Of a stretch of 64,000 nt of DNA, positions 9,552 to 21,117 are shown in pieces (the stretch's first letter is position 1; each line of letters starts with the position of its first letter). The notes beneath the pieces were generated by a model that was given only the letters and a program-made list of their open reading frames with translations, made no database searches and was not told where the DNA came from. A program made the position numbers and the translations under genes. The stretch is from Sphingomonas sp. (GTDB lineage Bacteria > Pseudomonadota > Alphaproteobacteria > Sphingomonadales > Sphingomonadaceae). The stretch covers positions 97,240 through 161,239 of the forward strand of contig NZ_JAIERS010000007.1 of assembly GCF_019746665.1 (NCBI RefSeq). The letters run 5' to 3'.

Positions 9552-11261
9552 TTACTTCTTTTCGCCCCGGGCCTTGAGCGCCTCGCCGAGAATGTCGCCC
9601 AGCGACGCGCCCGAGTCGGACGAGCCATATTGCGCGACCGCTTCCTTCTCCTCGGCGATCTGCATCGCCTTGATCGAGAAGGTCGGCTTCTTCGAACGAT
9701 CGAAGCCCGTCACCAGCGCGTCGAACTTCTGGCCAACCTGGAAACGCTCCGGCCGCTGCTCGTCGCGGTCGCGGCCGAGATCGGTGCGCTTGATGAAGCC
9801 GGTCGCGCCGCCCTCACCCGCCTGCACTTCCAGGCCCGCGTCGCGCACTTCGAGCACGGTCACGGTGACGATCGCGTTCTTCTGCAGGCGCGGCGTGCCA
9901 TCGGCCGCCGGCGCGGCGACACCACCCCGCTCGAGCTGCTTCATGCCGAGCGAGATACGCTCCTTCTCGGCGTCGATGTCGAGCACGATCGCCTTCACCA
10001 CCTCGCCCTTGCGGTGCAGGTTGAGCGCGTCCTCGCCCGAGATGCCCCAGGCGATGTCCGACATATGCACCATGCCGTCGACGTCGCCATCGAGACCGAT
10101 GAACAGGCCGAACTCGGTCGCGTTCTTGACCTCGCCCTCGACGGTCGAGCCGATCGGATGCTCTTCGGCGAACTTTTCCCAGGGGTTGGCCTGGGCCTGC
10201 TTCAGGCCGAGCGAGATGCGGCGCTTTTCCTGATCGACCTCGAGCACGATCACGTCGACTTCCTGGCTGGTCGACACGATCTTGCCGGGGTGGACGTTCT
10301 TCTTGGTCCAGCTCATTTCCGAAACGTGGACCAGGCCTTCGATGCCCGGCTCCAGCTCGACGAAGGCGCCATATTCGGTAATGTTGGTGACGCGGCCCGA
10401 CAGCTTGGCGCCGATCGGATACTTCACCGCCGCCGCATCCCACGGATCGCTCTCAAGCTGCTTCATGCCGAGCGAGATGCGCTGCGTATCCTTGTTGATG
10501 CGGATGATCTGGACCCGCACGGTATCGCCGATGTTCAGCACTTCGCTCGGGTGGTTGACCCGCTTGTAGCTGATGTCGGTCACGTGCAGCAGGCCGTCGA
10601 TCCCGCCCAGGTCGACGAAGGCGCCGTAATCGGTGATGTTCTTCACGACACCATCGATCACCTGGCTTTCGGACAGGCTCATGATCAGGCCCGAACGCTG
10701 CTCGGCGCGGGTTTCCTCCAGGATCGCGCGGCGCGAGACGACGATGTTGCCGCGCTTGCGGTCCATCTTCAGGATCTGGAAGGGCTGCGGCAGGTCCATC
10801 AGCGGCGCGACATCGCGCACCGGGCGAATATCGACCTGGCTGCCGGGCAGGAAGGCGACGGCGCCGTTGAGATCGACGGTGAAGCCACCCTTCACGCGGC
10901 CGAAGATCACGCCTTCGACGCGGGCGCCACGGGCGAATTCGGCCTCGAGCAGATCCCAGGCGGCTTCGCGGCGCGCGCGGTCGCGGCTGAGCATCGCCTC
11001 GCCATGGACGTTCTCGACCCGGTCGACATAAACCTCGACCTCGTCACCCACCTTCAGCTCGGCCTTCTGGCCCGGTGCGGCGAATTCGCGCAGCGGCACG
11101 CGGCCTTCCGACTTCAGGCCAACGTCGATCACGACCATGTCGTTCTCGATCGCGGTCACGGTGCCCTTGACGACCCGGCCCTCAAAGCCGTCCGCGTCAC
11201 CGAGCGTTTCTTCCAGAAGGGCCGCGAATTCGTCGCGGGTGGGGGTTGCCGAAGAGGCCAT
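9552..11261 (-). CDS. rpsA: 30S ribosomal protein S1
   Basis: A 569-residue protein with six S1 OB-fold repeats in tandem, the standard length and design for proteobacterial S1. Repeat phrases visible include GTVTAIENDMVVIDVGLKSE, GVIFGRVKGGFTVDLNGAVA, GVVKNITDYGAFVDLGGIDG, GRVTNITEYGAFVELEPGIE and GEVKNATEFGLFIGLDGDVD. It binds mRNA and presents it to the 30S subunit during initiation. ATG 11261 is used; there is no strong Shine-Dalgarno sequence, which is common for rpsA because S1 can help its own translation. The order aroA-cmk-rpsA-ihfB is conserved, although a small extra gene lies between cmk and rpsA here. A promoter candidate lies about 210 bases upstream, leaving a long leader that could be autoregulatory. 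Confidence 0.97.
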   Translation of the reverse strand: MASSATPTRDEFAALLEETLGDADGFEGRVVKGTVTAIENDMVVIDVGLKSEGRVPLREFAAPGQKAELKVGDEVEVYVDRVENVHGEAMLSRDRARREAAWDLLEAEFARGARVEGVIFGRVKGGFTVDLNGAVAFLPGSQVDIRPVRDVAPLMDLPQPFQILKMDRKRGNIVVSRRAILEETRAEQRSGLIMSLSESQVIDGVVKNITDYGAFVDLGGIDGLLHVTDISYKRVNHPSEVLNIGDTVRVQIIRINKDTQRISLGMKQLESDPWDAAAVKYPIGAKLSGRVTNITEYGAFVELEPGIEGLVHVSEMSWTKKNVHPGKIVSTSQEVDVIVLEVDQEKRRISLGLKQAQANPWEKFAEEHPIGSTVEGEVKNATEFGLFIGLDGDVDGMVHMSDIAWGISGEDALNLHRKGEVVKAIVLDIDAEKERISLGMKQLERGGVAAPAADGTPRLQKNAIVTVTVLEVRDAGLEVQAGEGGATGFIKRTDLGRDRDEQRPERFQVGQKFDALVTGFDRSKKPTFSIKAMQIAEEKEAVAQYGSSDSGASLGDILGEALKARGEKK

Positions 11262-11473
11262 AGAGCTGTTCAGTTCCTAAATCATCGTTTCCGGCCAGCC
11301 GGTTGTCTCCGGCGGTCTGGAGCAATGCGTCTGCCCTGCCGACCCCATGCCGGCAAGGCGCCCATGAGGCGGGGCGGCGCGGGGAAAAGCTAAACGCATG
11401 AAAATGCGAAAAGGGCGCCGGAGTGAACTCCCGCGCCTTCCACCGCGAGCAACACCGCCCGCTGGACGCGCGC

Positions 11474-11502
11474 GCTATAGCGTGGGACCGCCCCAGAGGC
11501 AA
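11474..11502 (-). promoter_or_regulatory. Probable rpsA promoter
   Basis: On the minus strand TTGCCT (11497-11502) and TATAGC (11474-11479) are exactly 17 bases apart. They lie in the 304-base gap between the small gene at 11566 and rpsA. This is the only gene-free stretch of that length here, and I see nothing else in it. The promoter would give a 5' leader of about 205 bases for rpsA. Confidence 0.5.
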
Positions 11503-11565
11503 GGCTGATGGGATTGGGTGGCGACGGTCGGAATGTATTCGGCGATGACCAAAGCCGACGCGCGA

Positions 11566-11871
11566 TCACCGCTGGGCGCTCACCGCGGCGCGTGCGGCCT
11601 TCGCCAGCTGGCAGTCCTTTCCCGTGGCGCGGCATTGGCGTTCGAGGCTGGCGACCAGCTCGAGATGTTTGCCCCGAACATAGTCATCGCCCAGCACGAT
11701 CGGGGAAAACATCTTGCGGCCAGCCGATGATGGATCGACCGTCGCCGGGATATTCTGGCCGCCAGCGGGCGGCGTTGGCGGACCGGGTCGCGGGATCATC
11801 AGCCCGATGGCGATGCCCGCGATCAGGCTCAAGCCCGCGACCGCCACCAGATTTTGACGAAGGCCCCGCAT
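11566..11871 (-). CDS. Small single-pass membrane protein, unknown function
   Basis: A 101-residue frame between cmk and rpsA. The N terminus MRGLRQNLVAVAGLSLIAGIA is a positively charged start followed by one membrane segment (about residues 8-26). A Pro-rich spacer (PRPGPPTPP) follows, then a soluble part containing GKHLELVASLERQCRATGKDC with two cysteines. This inner-membrane anchor plus short periplasmic tail resembles a real exported protein rather than a shadow frame, but the ribosome-binding site is weak. I do not recognise a family. Confidence 0.6.
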   Translation of the reverse strand: MRGLRQNLVAVAGLSLIAGIAIGLMIPRPGPPTPPAGGQNIPATVDPSSAGRKMFSPIVLGDDYVRGKHLELVASLERQCRATGKDCQLAKAARAAVSAQR

Positions 11872-11928
11872 CCTAGGCCCGGCGCTACCACAAGTCGCAC
11901 CGCCAGTCGCCCACGGCGTGGCCCGAGA

Positions 11929-12564
11929 CTATGCCGAGGGCTGCCGCCCCAGCTTCTCCTCGACGATCGCGATCGCGCGCTGCACCGCCGCCTCGATCGA
12001 GAGGAAGCTGGTGTCGAGCAGCGCCGCATCGGGTGCCATGGTGAGCGGCGCGGTCGCGCGCGACGAATCGCGTTGATCGCGGGCGCGAATATCGGCGAGC
12101 ACGCGGTCGATGCTGACATCGGCGCCCCGCGCGCGCAGCTCGGCATGGCGGCGCCGGGCACGGATATTGGGGGTCGCGCGCACGAACAGTTTCACGTCCG
12201 CGTCGGGCGCGATCACGGTGCCGATATCGCGCCCGTCGAGCACCGCGCCGCCCGGCTGCTGCGCGAAACGCTTCTGCCGCTGCATCAGCGCCGCGCGCAC
12301 CAGTGGATGCGCCGAGACGATCGAGGCGAGCTTGCCGACCGCGTCGCCGCGCAGTTCGGGGTCCGCCAGCAAGGCTTCGTCGAAGCCACAGGCGGCGACC
12401 GCGTCGGCCTCCTTCGCCGGATCGAGCTCCAGCCGGTGCAGGTTGAGCGCCACCGCACGGTAAAGCAGCCCGGTATCGAGATGGGGCAGCCCGTAATGCG
12501 CGGCGAGCGCCCGGGCAATGGTGCCCTTGCCCGAGGCGGCGGGTCCGTCGACGGCGATGATCAT
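11929..12564 (-). CDS. cmk: Cytidylate kinase
   Basis: A 211-residue (d)CMP kinase that phosphorylates CMP and dCMP with ATP for nucleic acid precursor synthesis. The P-loop is [10 protein letters not shown] at residues 6-15. [11 protein letters not shown] (the LDTG-YRA CMP-binding motif), [17 protein letters not shown] and [13 protein letters not shown] are all characteristic. ATG 12564 gives the family N terminus MIIAVDG; a GTG at 12579 would overlap the aroA stop and add five residues. It lies 8 bases after aroA, so it is probably cotranscribed. Confidence 0.95.
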   Translation of the reverse strand: MIIAVDGPAASGKGTIARALAAHYGLPHLDTGLLYRAVALNLHRLELDPAKEADAVAACGFDEALLADPELRGDAVGKLASIVSAHPLVRAALMQRQKRFAQQPGGAVLDGRDIGTVIAPDADVKLFVRATPNIRARRRHAELRARGADVSIDRVLADIRARDQRDSSRATAPLTMAPDAALLDTSFLSIEAAVQRAIAIVEEKLGRQPSA

Positions 12565-12572
12565 GGCCGCGC

Positions 12573-13901
12573 TCAACACCCGCTTCCGGTGAGCGCGTCA
12601 AGCATCGCGAAGAAATCGGGGAAGCTGGTCGCGACCGGGGCGGCATCGTCGAGCGTAACCGGCGCGCGGCAATGGAGCGCCGCGACCGCCAGGCTCATCG
12701 CGATGCGGTGGTCGAGCCGGGTCGCGATCGTCGCGCCGCCGGCGAGCGGCTCGCCACCGCTGCCCTCGATCACCAGCCCGTCGGGCAATTCGGTGACGCG
12801 CGCGCCGATCGCGCCCAGCGCCTGCGCCATCGCCGCGATCCGGTCCGACTCCTTGACCCGCAGTTCATGCGCGCCGAGCGCGCGCGTGGTGCCCTGGGCG
12901 AAGGCGGCGGCGACGAACAGCGCGGGATATTCGTCGATCATCGACGGCGCCAGCTCGGGCGGCACCTCGATCCCGGTGAGCGGCGCGTGGCGAACGATCA
13001 GGTCGCACACCGGCTCGCCGCCGACGATGCGCGGCTGCGCCTCGGTGATGTCGGCGCCCATCAGCCTGAGCGCGGTGATGAGGCCCGCGCGGGTCGGGTT
13101 CATGCCGACATTGCCGATCGTGACTTCGGCCCCGGGCACGATCGCGGCGGCGACCGCGAAGAACGCCGCCGAAGACGGATCGCCCGGCACGACGATCTGC
13201 TGCGGCGCCAGGTCCGCTTCGCCGGTGATCGCGATCACCCGGCCTTCGGGCGCCTCCTCGACGCTGATCGCGGCGCCGAAGCCCTTCAGCATCCGCTCGC
13301 TATGGTCGCGCGTCGCCACCGGCTCGATCACCCGGGTGATGCCCGGCGTGTTAAGCCCGGCGAGCAGCACCGCCGACTTAACCTGCGCCGAGGCGACCGG
13401 CAGCCGATAGGCGATCGGCACGGCCGGCACGATCCCGCGCACCATCAGCGGCAACGTGCCGCCCGGGCTCGCGCCGATGTCAGCCCCCATCATCGCCAGC
13501 GGCTCGATCACCCGCGCCATCGGCCGGCGCGACAGCGAGGCATCGCCGATGAAGGTGGCGGTGATCGCGTTCGACGCGACCAGGCCCATCAGCAGCCGGG
13601 TCGAGGTGCCCGAATTGCCCATGTCGAGCGCTTGCGCCGGCTGGAGCAGTCCGCCCACGCCGACCCCGTCAACAACCCAGGCGCCGCCCGGCTCGCGCGC
13701 GATCACCGCCCCCATGGCGCGCAGCGCGGCGGCGGTGGCGAGCACGTCCTCCCCCTCCAGCAGCCCCTCGATCCGGCTGCGGCCGATCGCGAGGGCCGAC
13801 AACATCAGCGCGCGGTGGCTGATCGATTTGTCTCCCGGCACGACGATCGTGCCGGCAAGCCGGGAAGCTCGCGCGAGAGTGCGGGGGGTTGGTGGCGTCA
13901 C
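12573..13901 (-). CDS. aroA: 3-phosphoshikimate 1-carboxyvinyltransferase (EPSP synthase)
   Basis: A 442-residue enzyme that joins phosphoenolpyruvate to shikimate-3-phosphate in the shikimate pathway. The signature [11 protein letters not shown] lies at residues 23-33. [15 protein letters not shown] is the PEP-binding loop, with alanine-free GNSGTS; SQVKSA-type [12 protein letters not shown] and [16 protein letters not shown] complete the active site. GNSGTSTR together with the overall sequence style suggests the class II type known from alphaproteobacteria; this sub-class is an inference. It starts with GTG 13901 and is divergent from the FYDLN-acid gene. It is the first gene of the aroA-cmk unit. 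Confidence 0.95.
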   Translation of the reverse strand: MTPPTPRTLARASRLAGTIVVPGDKSISHRALMLSALAIGRSRIEGLLEGEDVLATAAALRAMGAVIAREPGGAWVVDGVGVGGLLQPAQALDMGNSGTSTRLLMGLVASNAITATFIGDASLSRRPMARVIEPLAMMGADIGASPGGTLPLMVRGIVPAVPIAYRLPVASAQVKSAVLLAGLNTPGITRVIEPVATRDHSERMLKGFGAAISVEEAPEGRVIAITGEADLAPQQIVVPGDPSSAAFFAVAAAIVPGAEVTIGNVGMNPTRAGLITALRLMGADITEAQPRIVGGEPVCDLIVRHAPLTGIEVPPELAPSMIDEYPALFVAAAFAQGTTRALGAHELRVKESDRIAAMAQALGAIGARVTELPDGLVIEGSGGEPLAGGATIATRLDHRIAMSLAVAALHCRAPVTLDDAAPVATSFPDFFAMLDALTGSGC

Positions 13902-13995
13902 GCGCGGCGCTTTGACAGCGCGCTTGCGCTATGGCAAGGCGCGCGCCACTTTGCGGGCCAACACGCAAACCTCCCTTATCGAAAGGACCACCAAC

Positions 13996-14322
13996 GTGGT
14001 GAAACCGGAATGGGGCACGAAGCGGACGTGCCCGAAATGCGCCACGCGCTTCTATGATCTGGGCAAGGACGATCCCGTCACCTGCATCAATTGCGGCACC
14101 GCCCGGGAACCCGAACCGATCCTGAAATCGAAGCAGCCGCTGCCGTTCGACGCGCCCAAGGCGGTCCATGCCAAGGCCGATGACGATGACGTGCTGGCCG
14201 ATGCCGCCGAGGATCTGGATATCGGCGACGAGACCGACGAGCCCTCGCCCGATGACGAGGTCGACCTGGGTGGCGACGACGATCTGGGCGTCGAGACCGG
14301 CGGCGAAGACGAAGAGCGTTAA
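13996..14322 (+). CDS. FYDLN acid domain protein (TIGR02300 family)
   Basis: A 108-residue protein. It starts at GTG 13996 (a second GTG follows at 13999), 9 bases after AAGGA. The N-terminal third is a zinc-ribbon-like module with CPKC at residues 12-15 and CINC at 30-33 around the family motif RFYDLGKDD. The C-terminal half is very acidic (DDDDVLADAAEDLDIGDETD, PSPDDEVDLGGDDD), which gives the family its name. The family is confined to Alphaproteobacteria and its function is unknown; a nucleic acid- or RNA polymerase-associated role is only a guess from the ribbon plus acidic tail. Its place beside aroA is conserved. Confidence 0.88.
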   Translation: MVKPEWGTKRTCPKCATRFYDLGKDDPVTCINCGTAREPEPILKSKQPLPFDAPKAVHAKADDDDVLADAAEDLDIGDETDEPSPDDEVDLGGDDDLGVETGGEDEER

Positions 14323-14328
14323 AGCCGC

Positions 14329-14357
14329 TTGCCAAGGGGGCGTCGCCCGGATATGGG
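14329..14357 (+). promoter_or_regulatory. Promoter of tRNA-Ala
   Basis: TTGCCA (14329-14334) and TATGGG (14352-14357) are 17 bases apart and end 22 bases before the tRNA. This suits a start site a few bases ahead of the mature 5' end. Confidence 0.5.
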
Positions 14358-14379
14358 CGGCGTCCTTCCCGGAACGGAT

Positions 14380-14455
14380 GGGGCCGTAGCTCAGCTGGGA
14401 GAGCGTCGCAATGGCATTGCGAAGGTCAGGGGTTCGATCCCCCTCGGCTCCACCA
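14380..14455 (+). tRNA. tRNA-Ala (anticodon GGC)
   Basis: A 76-base cloverleaf. Acceptor arms GGGGCCG and CGGCTCC pair with one G-U, followed by A and an encoded CCA. The D arm is GCTCAGCTGGGAGAGC. The anticodon stem-loop TCGCA ATGGCAT TGCGA gives anticodon GGC. The T arm is AGGGGTTCGATCCCCCT. Confidence 0.97.
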
Positions 14456-14738
14456 ATTCTCGTTTGAACATCCTTTAGACTCTCTCCGCTTTGAGCGCTG
14501 CCCTGGCTGGCCCGCGCTGCGACAGGCTATCGGCCGGTTGACCGGATCGCCCCGCCCAAACAAGCGCGAAAACATTCCTGCCGACCGGTGGCCGCTGAGT
14601 CACGCCCCGGCTTCGCGCGCCGATTGAAGCGCGCCGGGTGTCGCCGACGCCCCTCCCCCGTTCCCGCGCGCCGTCGACAAAAATCGCGGAACGATTTATG
14701 TAGCGATCGCTTAAACCAGCGCCATAGGAGGGCATAGG

Positions 14739-15158
14739 ATGAGCGATTTCTGGCGGAACTGGCTGACGATCTGGTGCGTGGCGGTGATCCTGTTCGGCGC
14801 GACGCTGCTGGCGGGCGGCATCCCCGCCACCGCCGGCCCCGTGATGATGCTGCTCGATCAACTCAACGGCGCCGCGCCGCTGGAGATCACCCCGGCGCTC
14901 TATTTCGCCAACGGCGTGCTCGGCGGCGTCTCGGTCGGCTGGGGGGTCGGGACGCTGGGGGCGATCCGCGTCGCGATCGACCTGGGCGATCAGGGCGCGC
15001 GGCTGTGGCGCTGGACGGCGGCGGGCGTCGTCACCTGGTTCGTGACCGACTCAACGCTTTCGGTGACCACCGGCTTTGGGTTTAACGTGATACCCAATAC
15101 GCTGTTTCTGATCACCTTCTTCGTGCCGATGCTGGCGACGGGCGCGCTTAAACGGTGA
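14739..15158 (+). CDS. Integral membrane protein, unknown function
   Basis: A 139-residue, strongly hydrophobic protein with about four membrane segments, near residues 10-30 (IWCVAVILFGATLLAGG), 50-75 (ALYFANGVLGGVSVGWGVGT), 92-112 and 117-136 (PNTLFLITFFVPMLATGAL). AGGAGGG lies shortly before ATG 14739, a strong ribosome-binding site. I do not recognise a named family. The last 11 bases overlap the 3' end of sufA on the other strand. The 283 bases before it hold a small inverted repeat (AAATCG-CGGAA-CGATTT near 14680) and no gene. Confidence 0.75.
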   Translation: MSDFWRNWLTIWCVAVILFGATLLAGGIPATAGPVMMLLDQLNGAAPLEITPALYFANGVLGGVSVGWGVGTLGAIRVAIDLGDQGARLWRWTAAGVVTWFVTDSTLSVTTGFGFNVIPNTLFLITFFVPMLATGALKR

Positions 15159-15504
15159 AGCTTTCCCCGCAGCCGCAGCTGCCCTTGGCATTGGGGTTGT
15201 TGAACACGAACCCCGCCGCGAAATCGTCTTCCACCCAGTCCATGGTCGAGCCGATCAGGTACAGCACCGAGCCGCCATCGACATAAAGCGTGCCGCCCGG
15301 CGTCTCGATCTTCTCGTCGAACGGCTTGGCTTCGGTGACGAAGTCGACCGAATAAGCGAGCCCTGAACAGCCGCGCCGTGGGGTGGAAAGCTTCACCCCC
15401 ACCGCGCCTTCGGGCGCCTTCGCCATCAACGCGGCGATCCGCGCCTCGGCGGACGCCGTGAGGAACAGCGCCTGCGGGCGCGCGCGGGTCTTCACCTCGC
15501 TCAT
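15148..15504 (-). CDS. sufA: HesB/IscA-family iron-sulfur carrier, SufA-like
   Basis: A 118-residue A-type carrier that receives Fe-S clusters from the SUF scaffold and passes them to apo-proteins. The three ligand cysteines are present: GCSGLAY in the middle and GSCGCGESF at the C terminus. VGVKLSTPRRGCSGL is the typical family stretch. ATG 15504 overlaps the stop of sufT by one base (TGATG), so translation is coupled; a longer frame upstream would run into sufT and is rejected. It is the last gene of the suf operon. Confidence 0.9.
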   Translation of the reverse strand: MSEVKTRARPQALFLTASAEARIAALMAKAPEGAVGVKLSTPRRGCSGLAYSVDFVTEAKPFDEKIETPGGTLYVDGGSVLYLIGSTMDWVEDDFAAGFVFNNPNAKGSCGCGESFTV

Positions 15505-15956
15505 CACAACATCCCCAGTTCGAGCTTGGCCTCGTCGCTCATCTTGCCCGGATCCCACGGCGGATCCCACACCAGATTCACCTCGGCCGAGCCTACCCCT
15601 GGCACCGCGCCGACGCGGATTTCCACCTCGGCCGGCATCGATTCGGCGACCGGGCAATGCGGCGTCGTCAGCGTCATGGTGACGATCACATGGCCCTCGC
15701 TGATCTCCACATTATAGACGAGGCCCAGCTCATAGATGTTCACCGGGATTTCCGGATCATAGATTTCCTTGAGCGCGCCGATCACCGCTTCGTACAGCGC
15801 GCCGCCCGGCGCTTCCGCATTGTCCGCGGCGGGCGGCTGATTGAGGAAGCCTTCGAGATAATCGCGCTTGCGCTCGAACCCTGCGCGGACATCCTCCACC
15901 CGGGCGCGCGGCGGGGTCGGCACGCCGCCTACCTCTTCGATGTCGTAATCGCTCAT
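15504..15956 (-). CDS. sufT: SUF assembly protein SufT (MIP18/DUF59 domain)
   Basis: A 150-residue protein with an N-terminal extension of about 50 residues and a C-terminal MIP18 (DUF59) domain. Key phrases are LKEIYDPEIPVNIYELGLVY, MTLTTPHCPVAESMP and VNLVWDPPWDPGKMSDEAKL. The DPEIPVNI motif and the reactive Cys in TTPHCP are diagnostic. It helps mature Fe-S proteins as an accessory factor in the SUF pathway. ATG 15956 overlaps the sufS stop (ATGA). Confidence 0.9.
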   Translation of the reverse strand: MSDYDIEEVGGVPTPPRARVEDVRAGFERKRDYLEGFLNQPPAADNAEAPGGALYEAVIGALKEIYDPEIPVNIYELGLVYNVEISEGHVIVTMTLTTPHCPVAESMPAEVEIRVGAVPGVGSAEVNLVWDPPWDPGKMSDEAKLELGML

Positions 15957-17182
15957 CCGAAAATCCTCGTCACCCGCTCGATCCCCCGCACCAGCGCGGC
16001 AACATCGGCGCTGGTCGAATAAATGCCAAAGCTCGCCCGCGCGGTGGCGGGCACGCCGAGCAGTTCCATCAGCGGCTGCGCGCAGTGGTGCCCGGCGCGG
16101 ATCGCGACCCCGGCCTCGTCCAGGATCGTGCCCACATCATGGGGATGAACCCCTTGAACGGCAAAGGAAATAATGCCCGCTGAATCCTCCGGCCCGAACA
16201 GCGTGACACTGTTGAGCGCCCCCAGCGCCGCGCGCGCCTCGGCGACCAGCGCCGCTTCATGCGCATGGATATTGGCGACGCCGATACCCTCGACATAATC
16301 GATCGCCGCCGCGAGACCGAGCGCGCCGACGATATGCGGCGTCCCCGCCTCGAACCGCGCGGGCGGCGGCGCGAAGGTGGTGCCGGCGAAGCTCACCCGG
16401 TCGATCATCGCCCCGCCACCCTGCCATGGCGGCATCGCCGCGAGCAGCTCGCCGCGCGCCCACAGCACGCCGATTCCGGTCGGGCCGTAGAGCTTATGGC
16501 TTGAGAAGACATAGAAATCGCAGCCGATCGCCTGCACATCCACCGGCAGGCGCGGCACCGCCTGGCAGCCGTCGAGCAGCAGCTTGGCGCCCACCGAATG
16601 CGCGATCGCCGCCGCGCGGCGCGCATCAAGCACCGAGCCGAGCACGTTGGAGACATGGGCGAGCGCGACCAGCTTGTGCGCGGGGGTGATCATCGCGGCC
16701 ATCGCGTCGAGATCGATGCGCAGATCCTCGGTCAGCGGCACGACATCGATCGCCGCCCCCACCCGTTCGGCGACCAGCTGCCACGGCACGATGTTCGAAT
16801 GATGCTCCAGCGCCGAGAGCAGGATGCGGTCACCGGGCTTGAGCGTGGTCGCCGCCCAGCTCTGCGCGACGAGATTGATCGCCTCGGTGGCGCCGCGCAG
16901 GAAGACGATCTCCTCGGGGGCGCGGGCGTTGATGAAGCGCGCGGTGCGGGCGCGGGCGGCCTCATAGGCCAGCGTCATGTCCGCCGAGCGCTGATAGACG
17001 CCGCGATGGACCGAGGCGTAGCTGCTGTCATAGCCGCGCGCGATCGCGTCGATCACGACCTGCGGCTTTTGCGCTGTCACCGCCGAATCGAGATAGGCCC
17101 AGCCTTCGGGAATGGCAGGGAAATCGGCGCGATGCCGCCGCCCCAGATCGTCCGCGCTCAAGGCAACGACCGTCTCGCTCAC
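15953..17182 (-). CDS. sufS: Cysteine desulfurase SufS
   Basis: A 409-residue class II cysteine desulfurase that removes sulfur from cysteine and supplies it as persulfide to the SUF scaffold. The PLP lysine sits in FSSHKLYGPTG near residue 228, and the catalytic cysteine in RAGHHCAQPLM near residue 364. YLDSAVTAQKPQ and RGVYQRSADMT are typical N-terminal phrases. The start is GTG 17182, which overlaps the sufD stop (GTGA); longer upstream readings would lie inside sufD. No sufE gene is seen in the operon. Confidence 0.95.
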   Translation of the reverse strand: MSETVVALSADDLGRRHRADFPAIPEGWAYLDSAVTAQKPQVVIDAIARGYDSSYASVHRGVYQRSADMTLAYEAARARTARFINARAPEEIVFLRGATEAINLVAQSWAATTLKPGDRILLSALEHHSNIVPWQLVAERVGAAIDVVPLTEDLRIDLDAMAAMITPAHKLVALAHVSNVLGSVLDARRAAAIAHSVGAKLLLDGCQAVPRLPVDVQAIGCDFYVFSSHKLYGPTGIGVLWARGELLAAMPPWQGGGAMIDRVSFAGTTFAPPPARFEAGTPHIVGALGLAAAIDYVEGIGVANIHAHEAALVAEARAALGALNSVTLFGPEDSAGIISFAVQGVHPHDVGTILDEAGVAIRAGHHCAQPLMELLGVPATARASFGIYSTSADVAALVRGIERVTRIFG

Positions 17183-17921
17183 AGCAACCTCCTCAGCGCC
17201 GCGCGCGCCGCTTCCTGCAAGCGATCCCGCGCGTTGTCCTCGGCGTTCTCGAAGGCGGCGGCGACGAACGCTTCGAGTAGCAGCGCCTTGGCCTCGGCGG
17301 GTGGCAGGCCGCGGCTTTGCAGATAGAAGAGCGCCATCCGGTCCAACTCGCCGACGGTCGCGCCGTGCGCGCATTTCACGTCGTCGGCGTAGATTTCGAG
17401 CTCGGGCTTGGCGTTGGCGGTGGCGGTGCGCGCGAGCAGCATCGCCTTCACGCTCTGCGCCGCGTCGGTCTTCTGCGCGTGGCGCGAGACGCCGACCCGG
17501 CCGAGATAGGAGCCGGTCGCGCGGCCGCCGAGCACCGATCGGATCACCTGGTTGGAGGTGCCGTCCGGCTCGGCATGCTGCACGCGGGTGACGATCTCCA
17601 GCGTCTGCTCATCCCCGCCCAGCATCGCCGCGCCCAGCTCGAAATGCGCGGCGCGGTGGAGGGTGACGTCGATCTCGATCCGCCCAAGCGCCCCGCCGGT
17701 GTTGAGCAGATGGAACGCCGCGCGGCCCTCGGCGCCAATGGTGAGCGCGTAACGCTGCACCGCGACCGCGCTTTCAGCCGCATCCTGCACGATCACCCGC
17801 GCGACCGCGCCGCCCTCGGGCACGACGATTTCCTCGGGCGCGGCGAGCGGCCAGGCGCGCTCCAGCGCGGCAAGGTCCGAATAGCGCCAGGCTTCGTCGC
17901 GGCGGGTGGGGAGCGTGTCGC

Positions 17922-17925
<4 letters not shown>
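17179..17925 (-). CDS. sufD: SUF scaffold subunit SufD, short form
   Basis: A 248-residue SufB/SufD-family protein, a partner in the SufBC2D scaffold on which Fe-S clusters are built. It has the C-terminal core features DVKCAHGATVGELDRMALFYL and LQSRGLPPAEAKALLLEAF, which carry the conserved Cys-His region. It is much shorter than the roughly 420 residues of the E. coli protein and lacks most of the N-terminal helical domain and part of the beta-helix. The frame is intact from GTG 17925, which overlaps the sufC stop, so the short form looks natural for this lineage rather than broken. Confidence 0.88.
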
Positions 17926-18759
<834 letters not shown>

Positions 18760-18773
<14 letters not shown>

Positions 18774-19217
18774 GTTTCAGCCTTTTTCGTAGCTTGTTGA
18801 AATGCCTTTGCATTCCGATTTTTTTGAAATGATCAGCCATGCCAACTGCCACCCAGAACGAGCGGAATTGTACGGCCAGCCTATCGGCATCTGCTTGCGA
18901 TTTTCCCGCCGCAACTAAGCGAGCGCTGAGAGAGCTATTCACAGCCTTTCTCTGATCTTCACAGAGGCTCCAGGCCAGAAGTGACGCGGACCCGATAGCG
19001 TCGATCTCGGCACCAGATTCTACGATCGCCGAACGCAATGATACGTTTTCGAGATAGCATTGCGCATAAGGCTTGATGATCAAAAGCAGGTCGCGAAATG
19101 CTACAGGATCAACGCGATTCCAATCGCTATTCCCGTTGTAGCCGGCAGAAATGCAGAGCTCCTCACACGGTTTTTCACTTGGTTGGACCAAGAAGATGCT
19201 GACGATCAGGGCTGCAA

Positions 19218-19221
<4 letters not shown>
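18760..19221 (-). CDS. Protein of unknown function inserted between sufB and sufC
   Basis: A 153-residue frame. GTG 19221 overlaps the sufB stop (GTGA), and the 3' end overlaps the start of sufC by 14 bases, so it is embedded in the operon and probably cotranslated. The N terminus [21 protein letters not shown] looks like a signal peptide or short membrane anchor. The rest is a soluble, Cys-containing part with [19 protein letters not shown] and a basic C terminus ([10 protein letters not shown]). I recognise no family. Base composition is clearly lower in G+C than its neighbours (22 of 60 bases G or C at 18781-18840), and codon use differs, which suggests transfer from elsewhere. It is not part of any suf operon I know. 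Confidence 0.7.
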
Positions 19222-20680
<1,459 letters not shown>

Positions 20681-20681
<1 letters not shown>

Positions 20682-21109
20682 CAGTTCGCTACTCCGGCTT
20701 CGGCTCTGGGCCGCGCCAATTGGGTGAGATTGACGCTCGCCAGCGCGTCGCGGACCAGCGCGTTGACCGGCGACCAGGCACCGCGCACCCGGCATTGCTC
20801 GACCATGCAATCGTGCCGCGCCTCATCGACGCACTGGGTGAGCGCGATTGGCCCCTCGATCGCCTCGATCACATCGGCGAGGCTGATCGCGGCCGCCGGA
20901 CGCGCGAGCCGGAAACCGCCGCCCGCGCCACGCGCGCTTTCGATCAATCCCGCGGCGGAGAGGCGGCTGACGAGCTTTTGGACCGTCGGCAGCGGCAGCC
21001 CGGTCTCCTCGGCCAGCAGCGTGGCGTTGAGCCGCACCCCACCCCCGCAATGGCGGGCGGCGGCCGCGAGCAGCACAACGGCATAATCGGCAAGCGAGGA
21101 AAGACGCAT
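20681..21109 (-). CDS. Rrf2-family regulator of the SUF operon
   Basis: A 142-residue winged-helix regulator of the Rrf2/IscR family, closest in context to the SUF-specific regulators (TIGR02944 type). The HTH region is [22 protein letters not shown], and the wing is [11 protein letters not shown]. Cysteines 93, 101 and 106 ([15 protein letters not shown]) match in arrangement the [2Fe-2S] ligands of IscR, so it probably senses cluster status and represses the operon it heads. It is the first gene of the suf operon, and its stop overlaps the sufB start. A perfect inverted repeat lies directly before its start codon. Confidence 0.9.
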
Positions 21110-21117
21110 GGAATCCT

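Noticed and set aside
9486..11393. 635-residue plus-strand frame opposite rpsA
   Set aside because: rpsA has six clear S1 repeats on the minus strand; the frame is its shadow.
13912..13935. TTGACA with TATGGC ahead of the FYDLN-acid gene
   Set aside because: The spacing is 12 bases, too short for a sigma-70-type promoter; no alternative -10 fits.
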